From Porphyromonas sp. oral taxon 278 str. W7784 (GTDB taxonomy: Bacteria; Bacteroidota; Bacteroidia; Bacteroidales; Porphyromonadaceae), in the NCBI RefSeq assembly GCF_000467855.2, contig NZ_KI259258.1:1-48621 (forward strand): DNA of 48,621 bases, given 5' to 3'. Below the pieces are notes generated by a model. It saw only the letters and a list, made by a program, of their open reading frames with translations, did no database searches and had not been told where the DNA came from. Shown piece by piece: positions 25,782 through 33,971 of the stretch. How positions within the stretch are numbered: position 1 is the stretch's first letter; the number at the start of each line of letters is the position of its first letter. Made by a program: the position numbers and the translations under genes.

Positions 25782-26153
25782 ATGACAGACAGCAGACTGA
25801 CCCTCTCCGATGCTCAGCGCCTCGTCGACGAATGGATACATACCTACGGCGTGCGCTACTTCTCCCCCCTGACAAATATGGCTGTCCTCACCGAAGAAGT
25901 GGGCGAGGTAGCCCGCCTCATGGCACGCCAGTACGGGGATCAGAGCTTCAAGAAGAGCGACGAGGGTCGAGAGCTCGCTGACGAGCTGGCGGATGTACTC
26001 TGGGTGCTCCTCTGTATCGCTAATCAGACGGGTGTCGACCTCGAGGCTGCCCTCACGAAGAACCTAGAGAAGAAGACCCAGCGGGATCAGGAGCGTCATC
26101 GCTCCAACCCTAAGCTAGCCGTCCCCGAAGAAGAAATAGAATCTAAGAAATAG
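25782..26153 (+). CDS. MazG-like nucleotide pyrophosphohydrolase
   Basis: A 123-residue all-alpha NTP pyrophosphatase, predicted to hydrolyse (d)NTPs or damaged nucleotides to monophosphates. The metal-binding motif EEVGE is at residues 38-42, and the second acidic helix ELADELADVLWVL follows at about 65-77, the usual ExxE...ExxD arrangement of the MazG superfamily. The C-terminal tail is charged. It precedes deoC by 8 bp, so the two form an operon for nucleotide clean-up and deoxyribose salvage; this pairing is, from memory, common in Bacteroidales. Confidence 0.88.
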   Translation: MTDSRLTLSDAQRLVDEWIHTYGVRYFSPLTNMAVLTEEVGEVARLMARQYGDQSFKKSDEGRELADELADVLWVLLCIANQTGVDLEAALTKNLEKKTQRDQERHRSNPKLAVPEEEIESKK

Positions 26154-26161
26154 TTTACCCC

Positions 26162-27037
26162 ATGGTAGAGACAAACACAACCAAGTACACCGAGGCCTTT
26201 GATGCCTTCGCCCCAGCCCTTTCCCTCGAGGAAATCGATCGTCGTATCTCGGAGATCCTCCAGGAGGGATACGAGCGCAATAATACCCGTGAAGTGAAGA
26301 AGTTCCTCCACTCCACTATTGATCTCACGACGCTGGCAGGAGCAGACACCGAAGAGAAGGTAGCTCAGCTCGTGGGCTCCGTCAACGACTTTGAGGGTAC
26401 GGAGGATGTCCCTTCGGTAGCTGCCATCTGCGTCTACCCCAACTTCGTCAAGACCGTGCGTGAGGTACTCACCGCCTCGGGCGTACAGGTCGCCTGCGTC
26501 AGTGGTGCCTTCCCCGCCTCACAGAGCTTCACGGAGGTCAAGATCGCCGAGACAGCGCTGGCCATCGCCGCTGGTGCCGACGAGATCGACATCGTGCTCA
26601 ATCTAGGGGCTTTCCTCTCGGGCGACTACCTCGAAGCCTCTACCGAGATCGAGGAGCAGAAAGCGACGGCTCGAGGTGCGCACCTCAAGGTCATCCTCGA
26701 GACCGGTGCGCTCAAGGAGCCCGAACTGATACGCCGAGCCAGCATCCTTGCCCTCTTCTCCGGGGCTGACTTCCTCAAGACTTCCACGGGGAAGGAATAC
26801 CCAGGTGCAGACCTGCGTGCCGCCTATATCCTCTGCTCCGTCCTCCGGGAATATAAGGACAAGTATGGCGAGCAGCGTGGGGTGAAGTTCAGTGGGGGCA
26901 TCCGTTCGGCCGAAGAGGCTGTGAAGTACTACACGCTAGTAGAAGCGATCCTCGGCAAGGTGTGGCTTGACAATCGCTTCTTCCGCATCGGTGCCAGCAG
27001 TCTGGTAGGCAGTCTCCAGCAGGAGATCCTCGGCTAA
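26162..27037 (+). CDS. deoC: Deoxyribose-phosphate aldolase
   Basis: Class I aldolase that splits 2-deoxyribose-5-phosphate into acetaldehyde and glyceraldehyde-3-phosphate in deoxynucleoside catabolism. The Schiff-base Lys206 is in ADFLKTSTGK, Lys242 is in VKFSGGIR, and the conserved AICVYPNFV and GADEIDIVLNLG blocks are present. At 291 residues it has an N-terminal helical extension (about 45 residues) compared with the shortest DeoC proteins. Translated 8 bp after the mazG-like gene; transcription ends at 27142-27182. Confidence 0.96.
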   Translation: MVETNTTKYTEAFDAFAPALSLEEIDRRISEILQEGYERNNTREVKKFLHSTIDLTTLAGADTEEKVAQLVGSVNDFEGTEDVPSVAAICVYPNFVKTVREVLTASGVQVACVSGAFPASQSFTEVKIAETALAIAAGADEIDIVLNLGAFLSGDYLEASTEIEEQKATARGAHLKVILETGALKEPELIRRASILALFSGADFLKTSTGKEYPGADLRAAYILCSVLREYKDKYGEQRGVKFSGGIRSAEEAVKYYTLVEAILGKVWLDNRFFRIGASSLVGSLQQEILG

Positions 27038-27141
27038 TCCCCTCCCCGCACCACTAGTTCTAGCCCTTGGCCTTCGGTAGCGCCAGCTAGAGCGTGCGCC
27101 GAGCTTCTACCGCTCAGCACCGATACACACAGCTACCAAGC

Positions 27142-27182
27142 AGAGCGAGCGCTCGGGATACGTCATCCCGAGCGCTCGCTCT
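27142..27182. terminator. Bidirectional terminator between deoC and the dipeptidase gene
   Basis: An 18-bp perfect stem (27142-27159 with 27165-27182) with a 5-nt loop lies midway between two convergent genes. Confidence 0.8.
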
Positions 27183-27236
27183 ATAGTATACCTGCTCCCA
27201 GAGGGGAAGCGCTGTAGCTCCGCCGTCACGGTAGAA

Positions 27237-27902
27237 CTAGAAGGCCAAGAGGCGATAGCGCTTACGCACCTCGCTCATCGGCATACGCTCCTGATAGTGC
27301 CACCACTCTTTGTCGTAGGGACGCAGACCTTCTGCCCCCAGCAGACGACGCATGAGCGCCCTATTGCGTGGCACTGCCTCGGAGAAGATCCCCGCATGTA
27401 CCCGAGCCTCTTCGTTCCCTAGGTGAGCTTCCTCGCCGAAGTGGTCGAAGGGGCTTCCCATATCTAGGGGCTTGCCCTTGTCGTCGATGATCGTCAGGTC
27501 GACGGCTACGCCATAGTTGTGCCGTCCTCCTCGCTCGGGTGCTGCTACGTAGATCTTCTTGGGAGTCCCAGCGACAGCCTGATACATCCGTCGCTGTACG
27601 CTCTGGGGTCGGGCTGCGTCGTAGATGAGGAAGCGGTAGCCAGGGAGCTCTTCTTCGAGGGCTCGCTGAGCACGGGCCAGTGCACGGGCTAGATTTGGAT
27701 GAAGGTAGGCCTTCTTCAGCGAGCCGTACATATTCTCCCCGATGAAGTTGTCTCGGGTGGCGTACTTCAGTTCGACACGGATATGCGGGGCTAGCTGGGT
27801 GACTTCGACCATACCATGAGCACGCATGAGGGAGTCGAAGCCCTGAGCTGAGAGGCTTGTGCTCCAGAGGAGGAGCAAGGGGAAGAGGAGGCGTAGAAGC
27901 AT
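27237..27902 (-). CDS. Exported VanX-like D-alanyl-D-alanine dipeptidase (M15D)
   Basis: A 221-residue zinc dipeptidase with signal peptide MLLRLLFPLLLLWSTSLSAQ. The zinc ligands and catalytic residues of the M15D family are visible: His128 and Asp135 in GGRHNYGVAVD, Glu199 and His202 in EWWH, and the active-site Arg98 in DAARP. It cleaves D-Ala-D-Ala or other peptidoglycan-derived dipeptides, most likely in the periplasm. No vanH/vanA ligase genes are nearby, so a housekeeping wall-recycling role is more likely than glycopeptide resistance. A weak -7-like TATCTTGC lies about 40 nt upstream. Confidence 0.9.
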   Translation of the reverse strand: MLLRLLFPLLLLWSTSLSAQGFDSLMRAHGMVEVTQLAPHIRVELKYATRDNFIGENMYGSLKKAYLHPNLARALARAQRALEEELPGYRFLIYDAARPQSVQRRMYQAVAGTPKKIYVAAPERGGRHNYGVAVDLTIIDDKGKPLDMGSPFDHFGEEAHLGNEEARVHAGIFSEAVPRNRALMRRLLGAEGLRPYDKEWWHYQERMPMSEVRKRYRLLAF

Positions 27903-28110
27903 TTAGTGAGGAGCGCTCTGCTTAGTCAAGAGTGGGCGCAAGATACGTAAATAATAGGAGCGGGGCAGTGCGGGTAGGTCTCGGGGAAAAGTACACTCCT
28001 CTTCGAGGACGTCGTAGTAGATAGCCTTCCCTTGGGGTAAGGGTATCCCTTGAGAAGTACCCAGCTTTCCTCTAGGCTCTTCTTTATGGTGGAGCTACCC
28101 CACAAATGAG

Positions 28111-28155
28111 GCGAGGCTACGCCACGAGCTAAGGGAGCTTGTGGCGTAGCCTCGC
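28111..28155 (-). terminator. Terminator at the end of the surface lipoprotein locus
   Basis: Arms GCGAGGCTACGCCAC (28111-28125) and GTGGCGTAGCCTCGC (28141-28155) are perfect complements and extend inward to about 20 bp with one wobble. Confidence 0.75.
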
Positions 28156-28185
28156 TAGTCTCAGGATGCTGTGACCCTAGAGGCG

Positions 28186-29469
28186 CTAGGGGCGACGGCC
28201 ATTGAGGAAGATGGCATTGACATCCGCTGCGTAGTGGAGGTCAAGCTCACGGAGCTTCTTCGCTGGGGCATTGCCCTCCTTGAAGAGCGGGAAGACTAGG
28301 ACCTTCGTCAGATCATGCAGGAGAGGACCTGAGCGCCCCTGGTCAAGGTAGGATATGAAGAGTTCGTCGAGGTCGGGGTTAAGCCCGATCTGCATCTTGT
28401 AGCCCTGCCTATTATCCGCCTCTGTACGCCCTGCGATGGTGTAGTAGCGAGTAGCTTGGAGTCCCTCGACGCTAGCCCCCTGACTCGGGAGGGTGAGCTT
28501 CGCTGTGTAGACGCTACGCTCCTTGGCGTCGGAGCCCCCTTGACTAGAGGTACTCCCCGAGTAATATAGGCGTGTAGAGCGGGCATCATAGCAGATACTG
28601 CGACCGACTTGCTCGGTGAGGGTGAAGCGAGCCACCACCTTCCCCTCCTTCATGGAGAAGAGGTAGTAGCGGGCGGAGCTGTCTCGTAGGATGAGCCACT
28701 CTCCGTCTGCTCGGTAGACGTCCTTGATGGTAGCGCCAGGGAGGGTGATGGGTATCTGGCGGGCTACAGTACTCCCTTTGTCGAAGGCGAAGGCAGTCGT
28801 GCCGTAGCGAACGAAGAAATACCCATGATCCTCCCACGCTGCCCCGCCCGAAGCGTAGCCCGAGATCCCTGATAATGACTTCATCTCACCCGTCTCGACG
28901 TCGAGGCGGTAGTAGTGGCGCTTGTCGAAGGAGAGATAGGTAGACCCGTCGGTGAGGGTAAAGGAGTGGCGTACCCATTCATCCCCGTCGCCTGGCTGGT
29001 GGATGAGGAGGTTCTTGACGATCTTCAGCGTCTTTGCCTCGAAGAGGAGAAGACGGGAAGCATGCTTGGAGCCCGTGAAGTCATACTTAGCTAGATACGC
29101 TAGGTAGTCCCCGGCAGGGCTGAGGGTACCTTCGCAGATCTCCCCCTTGCCCTCGAAGTCTTTAGTGCCTTCAGCTCCCTTCTCGGAGAAGATGGTGGTG
29201 AGACCCCCGCCCTTCCTGTCGAGGAGGTAGAGCGACGGAGACACGCCGACTTCGGAAGGCTGGCTCGTCAGGACGGAGGCCAATCCTTGGTTGAAGAGGA
29301 GGGTATAGCCTTGGTAACCCTCGTAGGCGGGGGGCTGTGGTGTGGGAGGTGGTGTAGGCGTGGGGGTAGGAGTAGGCTTCGGTTGGGGCTGGGGTAGGGG
29401 TGCCGACTTGTCGCTACAGGCTGTAAGCAGGCCGAGCGCAAGCACCACTCCATAGAGGCGGTAGTTCAT
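28186..29469 (-). CDS. Predicted beta-propeller surface lipoprotein
   Basis: A 427-residue lipoprotein with lipobox LLTAC (Cys18) and a Pro/Thr/Gln-rich linker at residues about 24-48. The rest is made of repeated four-strand-like units (for example YLLDRKGGGLTTIFSE, LLLFEAKTLKIVKNLL, YYRLDVETGEMKSLSG, YYLFSMKEGKVVARF) that read as a seven-bladed-type propeller without a WD signature. No enzyme motif is seen. It ends the locus after the BtuB/BtuG-like genes and is framed by hairpins on both sides. A role in ligand capture or surface display is inference. Confidence 0.75.
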   Translation of the reverse strand: MNYRLYGVVLALGLLTACSDKSAPLPQPQPKPTPTPTPTPPPTPQPPAYEGYQGYTLLFNQGLASVLTSQPSEVGVSPSLYLLDRKGGGLTTIFSEKGAEGTKDFEGKGEICEGTLSPAGDYLAYLAKYDFTGSKHASRLLLFEAKTLKIVKNLLIHQPGDGDEWVRHSFTLTDGSTYLSFDKRHYYRLDVETGEMKSLSGISGYASGGAAWEDHGYFFVRYGTTAFAFDKGSTVARQIPITLPGATIKDVYRADGEWLILRDSSARYYLFSMKEGKVVARFTLTEQVGRSICYDARSTRLYYSGSTSSQGGSDAKERSVYTAKLTLPSQGASVEGLQATRYYTIAGRTEADNRQGYKMQIGLNPDLDELFISYLDQGRSGPLLHDLTKVLVFPLFKEGNAPAKKLRELDLHYAADVNAIFLNGRRP

Positions 29470-29502
29470 AGTCTGAGGTATATACAGAGGAACGAGAAGT
29501 AA

Positions 29503-29541
29503 GAAGGCGAGGTAGCCACGGGGGTGGACTACCTCGCCTTC
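29503..29541 (-). terminator. Hairpin between the BspA-like and propeller lipoprotein genes
   Basis: Arms 29503-29515 (GAAGGCGAGGTAG) and 29529-29541 (CTACCTCGCCTTC) are perfect, with an inner CCAC/GTGG. It can terminate or attenuate transcription leaving the BspA-like gene. Confidence 0.7.
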
Positions 29542-29553
29542 GTGAGGGAGAGC

Positions 29554-31050
29554 TTACTTCAGCTCCTTGACGGTGAAGTTCATCCACTTACCGTCGGTGA
29601 GGGTATAGGTCTTCAGGTTTTCAGGCGTCGTGTAGAGGACGGGCTCCTTGAGCTGACCGAAGGCTACAAAGCCTTCCTGAGGAAAGTCTTCATAGGCCTT
29701 GGTGTCGACCTTAGGTTGTGCTCCGAGGACGAAGACGACGCCGGAGTTCTTGTAGTTGCCGTGGAAGGCACCTCGACTAATCGTCTTAACAGCAGGGAGG
29801 CTGACGTACTGGATCTTCAGGCCATTCCCGCTGAAGCTGGCTCCACCAGAGAAGCAGACAGGACCGACTTCCTCCAGCTTAGGGAAGTTCACCGCCGTCA
29901 GTGAAGCATTGTCGGTGAAGGAGCCTTCTCCGATGCTCTTCAGCTTAGGCAGGTGAGCGAAGTTGAGGCTTGCTGTAGCGTTGAAGGCATAGAGCCCGAT
30001 CGATTCGACCCCTTCAGCGTAGATGGCCTTGAAGTTCTGGAACTTCTCATTGAATACCTGACCATCGATCTGCTTGATATTGGAGGGAAGGACGAGGACC
30101 CCGTTCTTACCCAGCCCAGAGAGGAAGCTCTGACCAGCCTGCGTGATACCACGGAGGACACCATTTTGCACTCTGAAATACTTCTTGTCTAGCTCTGCAG
30201 GGATGGTGATCCCATCAAGCTTAGCGAAGTGGTGGCGAGCGATGTACTCGAGATACTGTAGGAAGTTAGGCTTGTTGGCTTCATTGAAGGTAAGAACCTT
30301 GTCTTCAGGAGTGCCCCAGAACGCATCTGCTGCTGTCCCGAACTCCTTGTCGGTCTCGTCGAGGGCAAGGGGAGGACGCTGTGCCCCGCCGAAGTCGACC
30401 TTTACAAGTCCGATACAGCCCTTGAAGGCAGCAGCACCGATCTTCTTGATACCAGGAGCATGGATCTCCTTGAGACGGATGTTCCCTTCAAATACATGGT
30501 CAGCGATCTCCTTGACAGAAGCCTCGAGCTTCACTACGCCATCTTCTGGGGTCTTGTCAATAGGATAGTTGAGGAGGACACCATTCTCGATCTCGATCTG
30601 AGTGCCTGGGAGAGGAGTGCCGTTGATGGTCATGAACTGATACTTCTTAGCGAAGTCTATGAAGTCAGCGACCTTCTCTGCAGGTACGACGAGATCCTTC
30701 TCTTCGGAAGTACCTTCGAAGGCTCCTTCGCCGACGGTAGGCACGGTAGCGCCGAGCTGGAGGCTCTTGAGCGAAGAGCCCTTGAAGGCAGCTGCACCGA
30801 TCTTGGTGAGCTTGGGAGCTTGAAGGGTTCTGAGGGTCTTGTAGCCTTCGAAGACCTTATCTGCGATCTCGGTGACCTCAGGTAGAGAGACCAGCTCTGT
30901 AGGCATGATCTCCTTCTCAGGATAAGCGGAGAGTACCCCGTTGTTGATCTTGATCCCGCTCTTAGGGAGCACGGGTGTCACATCATCCGAGGTACAAGAG
31001 GTAAGGCCTAGTGTCAGTGTTAAGGCTAGGGCTAGAAACTTCTTAATCAT
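29554..31050 (-). CDS. BspA-type leucine-rich repeat lipoprotein
   Basis: A 498-residue lipoprotein with lipobox GLTSC (Cys19) and TSDD after it. It contains several LRR_5/BspA-type repeats of about 23 residues, recognisable as IAD(H/K)VFEG...L..(I/L).AP.(I/L)(T/K)KIGAAAFKG, which recur at about residues 60-100, 180-215 and 350-440, with unrelated strands between. Such proteins in oral Bacteroidetes often mediate adhesion to host proteins or other bacteria. The three repeat blocks each start with a similar 'I.(I/V).NGVL..Y/G' stretch, suggesting a duplicated module. Flanked by hairpins at 31082-31111 and 29503-29541. Confidence 0.88.
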   Translation of the reverse strand: MIKKFLALALTLTLGLTSCTSDDVTPVLPKSGIKINNGVLSAYPEKEIMPTELVSLPEVTEIADKVFEGYKTLRTLQAPKLTKIGAAAFKGSSLKSLQLGATVPTVGEGAFEGTSEEKDLVVPAEKVADFIDFAKKYQFMTINGTPLPGTQIEIENGVLLNYPIDKTPEDGVVKLEASVKEIADHVFEGNIRLKEIHAPGIKKIGAAAFKGCIGLVKVDFGGAQRPPLALDETDKEFGTAADAFWGTPEDKVLTFNEANKPNFLQYLEYIARHHFAKLDGITIPAELDKKYFRVQNGVLRGITQAGQSFLSGLGKNGVLVLPSNIKQIDGQVFNEKFQNFKAIYAEGVESIGLYAFNATASLNFAHLPKLKSIGEGSFTDNASLTAVNFPKLEEVGPVCFSGGASFSGNGLKIQYVSLPAVKTISRGAFHGNYKNSGVVFVLGAQPKVDTKAYEDFPQEGFVAFGQLKEPVLYTTPENLKTYTLTDGKWMNFTVKELK

Positions 31051-31081
31051 AGTGATGAATTGGTTGGGAAAGTAAAGGGGT

Positions 31082-31111
31082 AGCCTCTCCCTCAGAGCTG
31101 AGGGAGAGGCT
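31082..31111 (-). terminator. Hairpin between the LRR and BspA-like genes
   Basis: Arms AGCCTCTCCCTCAG (31082-31095) and CTGAGGGAGAGGCT (31098-31111) are perfect complements. Confidence 0.75.
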
Positions 31112-31127
31112 GAGCGAGCCCGATTGA

Positions 31128-32459
31128 TTACTTAGGCTCGTTGGAGAAGCCATAGCCCTCCTGCTGAGGCACGAGGTGCTTCAGCGTCTTGGGGTAGGCG
31201 AGGTATTCGGCAGGGATGGAGCCCGTGAGCTTGTTCCCTGAGAGAACGAAGATCGTGTAGCCGTAGCTAGGGATACCCTGGATGGCGGCATACTTCTCAG
31301 CCTCAGGCAGCGTACGCTTGATGCGTGCGGGGATGCTACCGGTGAGCTGGTTGTTGCGGAGGTCTACCCAGAGGAGGTTGTTTTGCTGTGCACCACCGAA
31401 GTCAGCGGGGATCTGGCCAGAGAGCTGGTTATCGTTGAGGTAGATCTGATAGAGGCCTTCGAGGGAAGCGAGCTCAGCGGGGATGCTACCGGAGAGCTGG
31501 TTGTGCTCGAGGTTGAGGTTCTTCAGCTTCTTCAGACGACCAAGCGAGGCAGGGATCTGCCCTTCGATCTTGTTGTAGCTGACGAGGAGCTCTCGTAGGT
31601 TGGAGAGATTACCCAGTTCAGCAGGCAGAGGCTTAGAGAGCTCGTTGAGCCCTGCGGAGAGGTACTCCAGACGCTGCAGTCTGCCTAGCTCTGCGGGAAG
31701 GCCACCAGTGAAGTGACAGCCGTAGATGGAGAGGTAGCGCAGGGCAGAGAGGTTGCCTAGCTCAGCGGGGAGATCCCCCGTGAAGCCCTGGAAGGAGAGG
31801 TCGATGTAGCGAGCCTTAGTCAGCTGTCCGATCTCACGAGGAAGCTTTCCAGAGAGCGTGTACTTATTATCGCGATGCTCACGAGCCGTCTTTGGATCGC
31901 CATTCCACCACTGACTGAGGTCGTAGCGGCTGTTGCTTAGGTCAAGGGTGTCGATCTCCTTGAGCTGACCGATGGCAGAGGGCAGTTCGCCGGTGAGGTT
32001 CGTGAAGCGAAGACGCAGGGAGTTCAGTCGGGTAAGCTGGAAGAGTTCCTCAGGGATGCTTCCCGAGATCTCACGGTTGTACTGGAGCTGGAGCGTACGT
32101 AGCGCCGTGAGCTGACCGATAGAGGCAGGGATGGTGCCCTTGAGGTTGTTCGCCCCTAGGTAGAGCGCCGTGACACGAGGTTCACCAGCGACCTTAGTTA
32201 CCTGGACGCCGTACCACTTGCTGACAGGCTGTTCGCTTGCCCAGTAGTTGGAGTTAGACCAGTTCATCCCACCGAGGGAGTTGAAGAGATCGACCAGCGC
32301 CAGACTGTCTGTCTGGAGCGAGCCGGAGAGGGGAGCCGTGAGCTCTGTCTCAGCAGAGAGGTCTCCTGTACGTGGGGCATCCTGTGCACCCTTGCTACAG
32401 CTAGATACCCCTGAGCCAACGGCGAGAAGCGTCAGTGCGGATAGAAGAGATTTCTTCAT
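31128..32459 (-). CDS. Plant-type leucine-rich repeat lipoprotein
   Basis: A 443-residue lipoprotein with signal peptide and lipobox VSSC (Cys21). An N-terminal cap GGMNWSNSNYWASEQPVSKW precedes about ten 24-residue repeats of the plant-specific type, LxxLxxLxLxxNxLxGxIPxxLGxL (for example NLEHNQLSGSIPAELASL). This differs from the BspA-type repeats of the next gene. LRR solenoids bind proteins or glycans; the ligand here is unknown. It starts after a hairpin at 32501-32541, with only a weak promoter-like TACCTTGA (minus strand, 32494-32501). Confidence 0.9.
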   Translation of the reverse strand: MKKSLLSALTLLAVGSGVSSCSKGAQDAPRTGDLSAETELTAPLSGSLQTDSLALVDLFNSLGGMNWSNSNYWASEQPVSKWYGVQVTKVAGEPRVTALYLGANNLKGTIPASIGQLTALRTLQLQYNREISGSIPEELFQLTRLNSLRLRFTNLTGELPSAIGQLKEIDTLDLSNSRYDLSQWWNGDPKTAREHRDNKYTLSGKLPREIGQLTKARYIDLSFQGFTGDLPAELGNLSALRYLSIYGCHFTGGLPAELGRLQRLEYLSAGLNELSKPLPAELGNLSNLRELLVSYNKIEGQIPASLGRLKKLKNLNLEHNQLSGSIPAELASLEGLYQIYLNDNQLSGQIPADFGGAQQNNLLWVDLRNNQLTGSIPARIKRTLPEAEKYAAIQGIPSYGYTIFVLSGNKLTGSIPAEYLAYPKTLKHLVPQQEGYGFSNEPK

Positions 32460-32500
32460 CGAGAGGTGATGTAATTTAGTGAATGATTATTACTCAAGGT

Positions 32501-32541
32501 ACGCTTTGACCTTAGCCCCCGAAGGGGTAAGACCAAAGCGT
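32501..32541 (-). terminator. Hairpin after the DUF5074-like gene
   Basis: Outer arms ACGCTTTG (32501-32508) and CAAAGCGT (32534-32541) enclose an inner CTTAGCCCC/GGGGTAAG stem with a one-base bulge. It ends the first four-gene block of the locus or attenuates read-through. Confidence 0.65.
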
Positions 32542-32609
32542 CCGGTGAATACGATGTTCGAGTTAAGCGAGGGCTGTATCTGGGCTCAAAGCTGTGAGCT
32601 CAGCCTTCG

Positions 32610-33944
32610 CTATGGGATGAAGTAGAAGCCAGCGGGGAAGGCATTCACATGCTCACGCTTCAGGAGGACTTTCCCGTCGTGATCGAGGACCAGCGTGACG
32701 TTCTTCTTGTAGGTGCCCCAGTCATCGAAGGAAGCATAGTAGATATGTCCCGTCTTAGGATCAATGCCGAGGCTATTGTAGTACATCTTAGCCTGCTTGT
32801 CTATCGTCTGGACATCGACGACCTTCTTAGTCTCACCCGTAGAGAAGTCATGGCGGTAGATGATAGAGGTCTGCCCTGTGAAATAGATCTTGTTCCCTTG
32901 TGCAAAGAAGGCTGAGCTACTCGTGACATTCCAACCGAGAGAACCCACAGAGGTAATGGACTGCTCAAGTTCGTGCTTGTCGAGGATCTTGATCTCTGAG
33001 GCAGATACACCCACCTTCGCAATCGTGCTCGGCTTGAAGTAGGAGAGCCATAGATGCCCATTTGGAGCTAGGTCTATCCCAGAGATAGTCCCTTCGGGGA
33101 GAGTTAGTGTCTTCTTTACCTCTTCATCTTGGATCACTAGGAGCTTGTTCGTAGACGTCGTAGCGATGACGAGCTCACCGATGGTGACCATACGAAGCTT
33201 GTTGGCCTTCTCAGTGCCTGGGATGAGCTTGAAGCTACCTTCCTCTGTACCTCGGTAGATACCCTTATTCCCTCGGAGGTAGATACGACTATGGACGACA
33301 GCGATATGCGTAGGCTGGTCCTTGGCGAGAGTAGCGTCGTTGATGACCTTGTGCTTCTCTAGCGTCTTAGCGTCAGCGATGGTCAGTAGGCCTTCGCCAC
33401 CATTCCTAGGTCCATTCTGTGAGAGGATGTAGACCTTACCATTGGCGAAGGTCATGTCCTGACAGACATTACCGAGCTTCGTGCCATTGACACGGATGTA
33501 AGCGCTGTCGAGGACGAACTGCTTCGAGGCGTCGATATAGGTAAGTGTACCCGTCTCGTTGCCGAAGTTCCCCTCATTGAGGAGGAAGGCTCCCGAGGTG
33601 AAGCGACCCGTGACGGAGAAGTCCTTGCTTACCTTCTCCCCACTCGTCTTGTCTACGAGGCTTACCTGATAGCGACCTACACGAGGCTGGGTGAAGGCGT
33701 AGTCCTTGCCTTCGCCGACTTCCTTGCCATTGATCACCCAGCTGAGCTTAGCATCGGCCTTCGCTCCCTGAGCAGAGAGGCGTACGGTGTCAAACTGTAG
33801 GAGGTCGGTCGTCTTAGCTTCGATCGTAAACCCAGGCTGAGGGGTGGGGGTAGGGGTAGGCTTGGGCGAAGGATCATCCTTCTTACATGCAGTAGCTAGG
33901 CTGAGGATACCAGCAAGCCCTGCGAGGAGGAGTTTCTTATTCAT
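32610..33944 (-). CDS. DUF5074/YncE-like propeller lipoprotein
   Basis: A 444-residue lipoprotein: lipobox LATAC (Cys20) followed by KKDD, a Lys-acidic string matching the Bacteroidetes surface-export signal, then a Pro/Thr linker and an Ig/PKD-like domain (residues about 40-110, ending YQVSLVDKTSGEKVSKDFSV). From GAFLLNEGNFGNETGTLTYID on it is a propeller like BtuG (compare GFFLLNEANMGSNKSTLDYYD in the BtuG-like protein at 35.1 kb). It may be a second cobalamin- or ligand-capturing propeller; binding is not shown. It lies 27 bp after the upstream lipoprotein gene in the same operon. Confidence 0.85.
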   Translation of the reverse strand: MNKKLLLAGLAGILSLATACKKDDPSPKPTPTPTPQPGFTIEAKTTDLLQFDTVRLSAQGAKADAKLSWVINGKEVGEGKDYAFTQPRVGRYQVSLVDKTSGEKVSKDFSVTGRFTSGAFLLNEGNFGNETGTLTYIDASKQFVLDSAYIRVNGTKLGNVCQDMTFANGKVYILSQNGPRNGGEGLLTIADAKTLEKHKVINDATLAKDQPTHIAVVHSRIYLRGNKGIYRGTEEGSFKLIPGTEKANKLRMVTIGELVIATTSTNKLLVIQDEEVKKTLTLPEGTISGIDLAPNGHLWLSYFKPSTIAKVGVSASEIKILDKHELEQSITSVGSLGWNVTSSSAFFAQGNKIYFTGQTSIIYRHDFSTGETKKVVDVQTIDKQAKMYYNSLGIDPKTGHIYYASFDDWGTYKKNVTLVLDHDGKVLLKREHVNAFPAGFYFIP

Positions 33945-33971
33945 ATAGTGATGAGTTTAGGTTTGTCTTGT

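Noticed and set aside
27237-27902. Vancomycin-resistance gene
   Set aside because: The protein is VanX-like, but no vanH, vanA or regulator genes are present; such dipeptidases are common housekeeping enzymes in Gram-negative bacteria.
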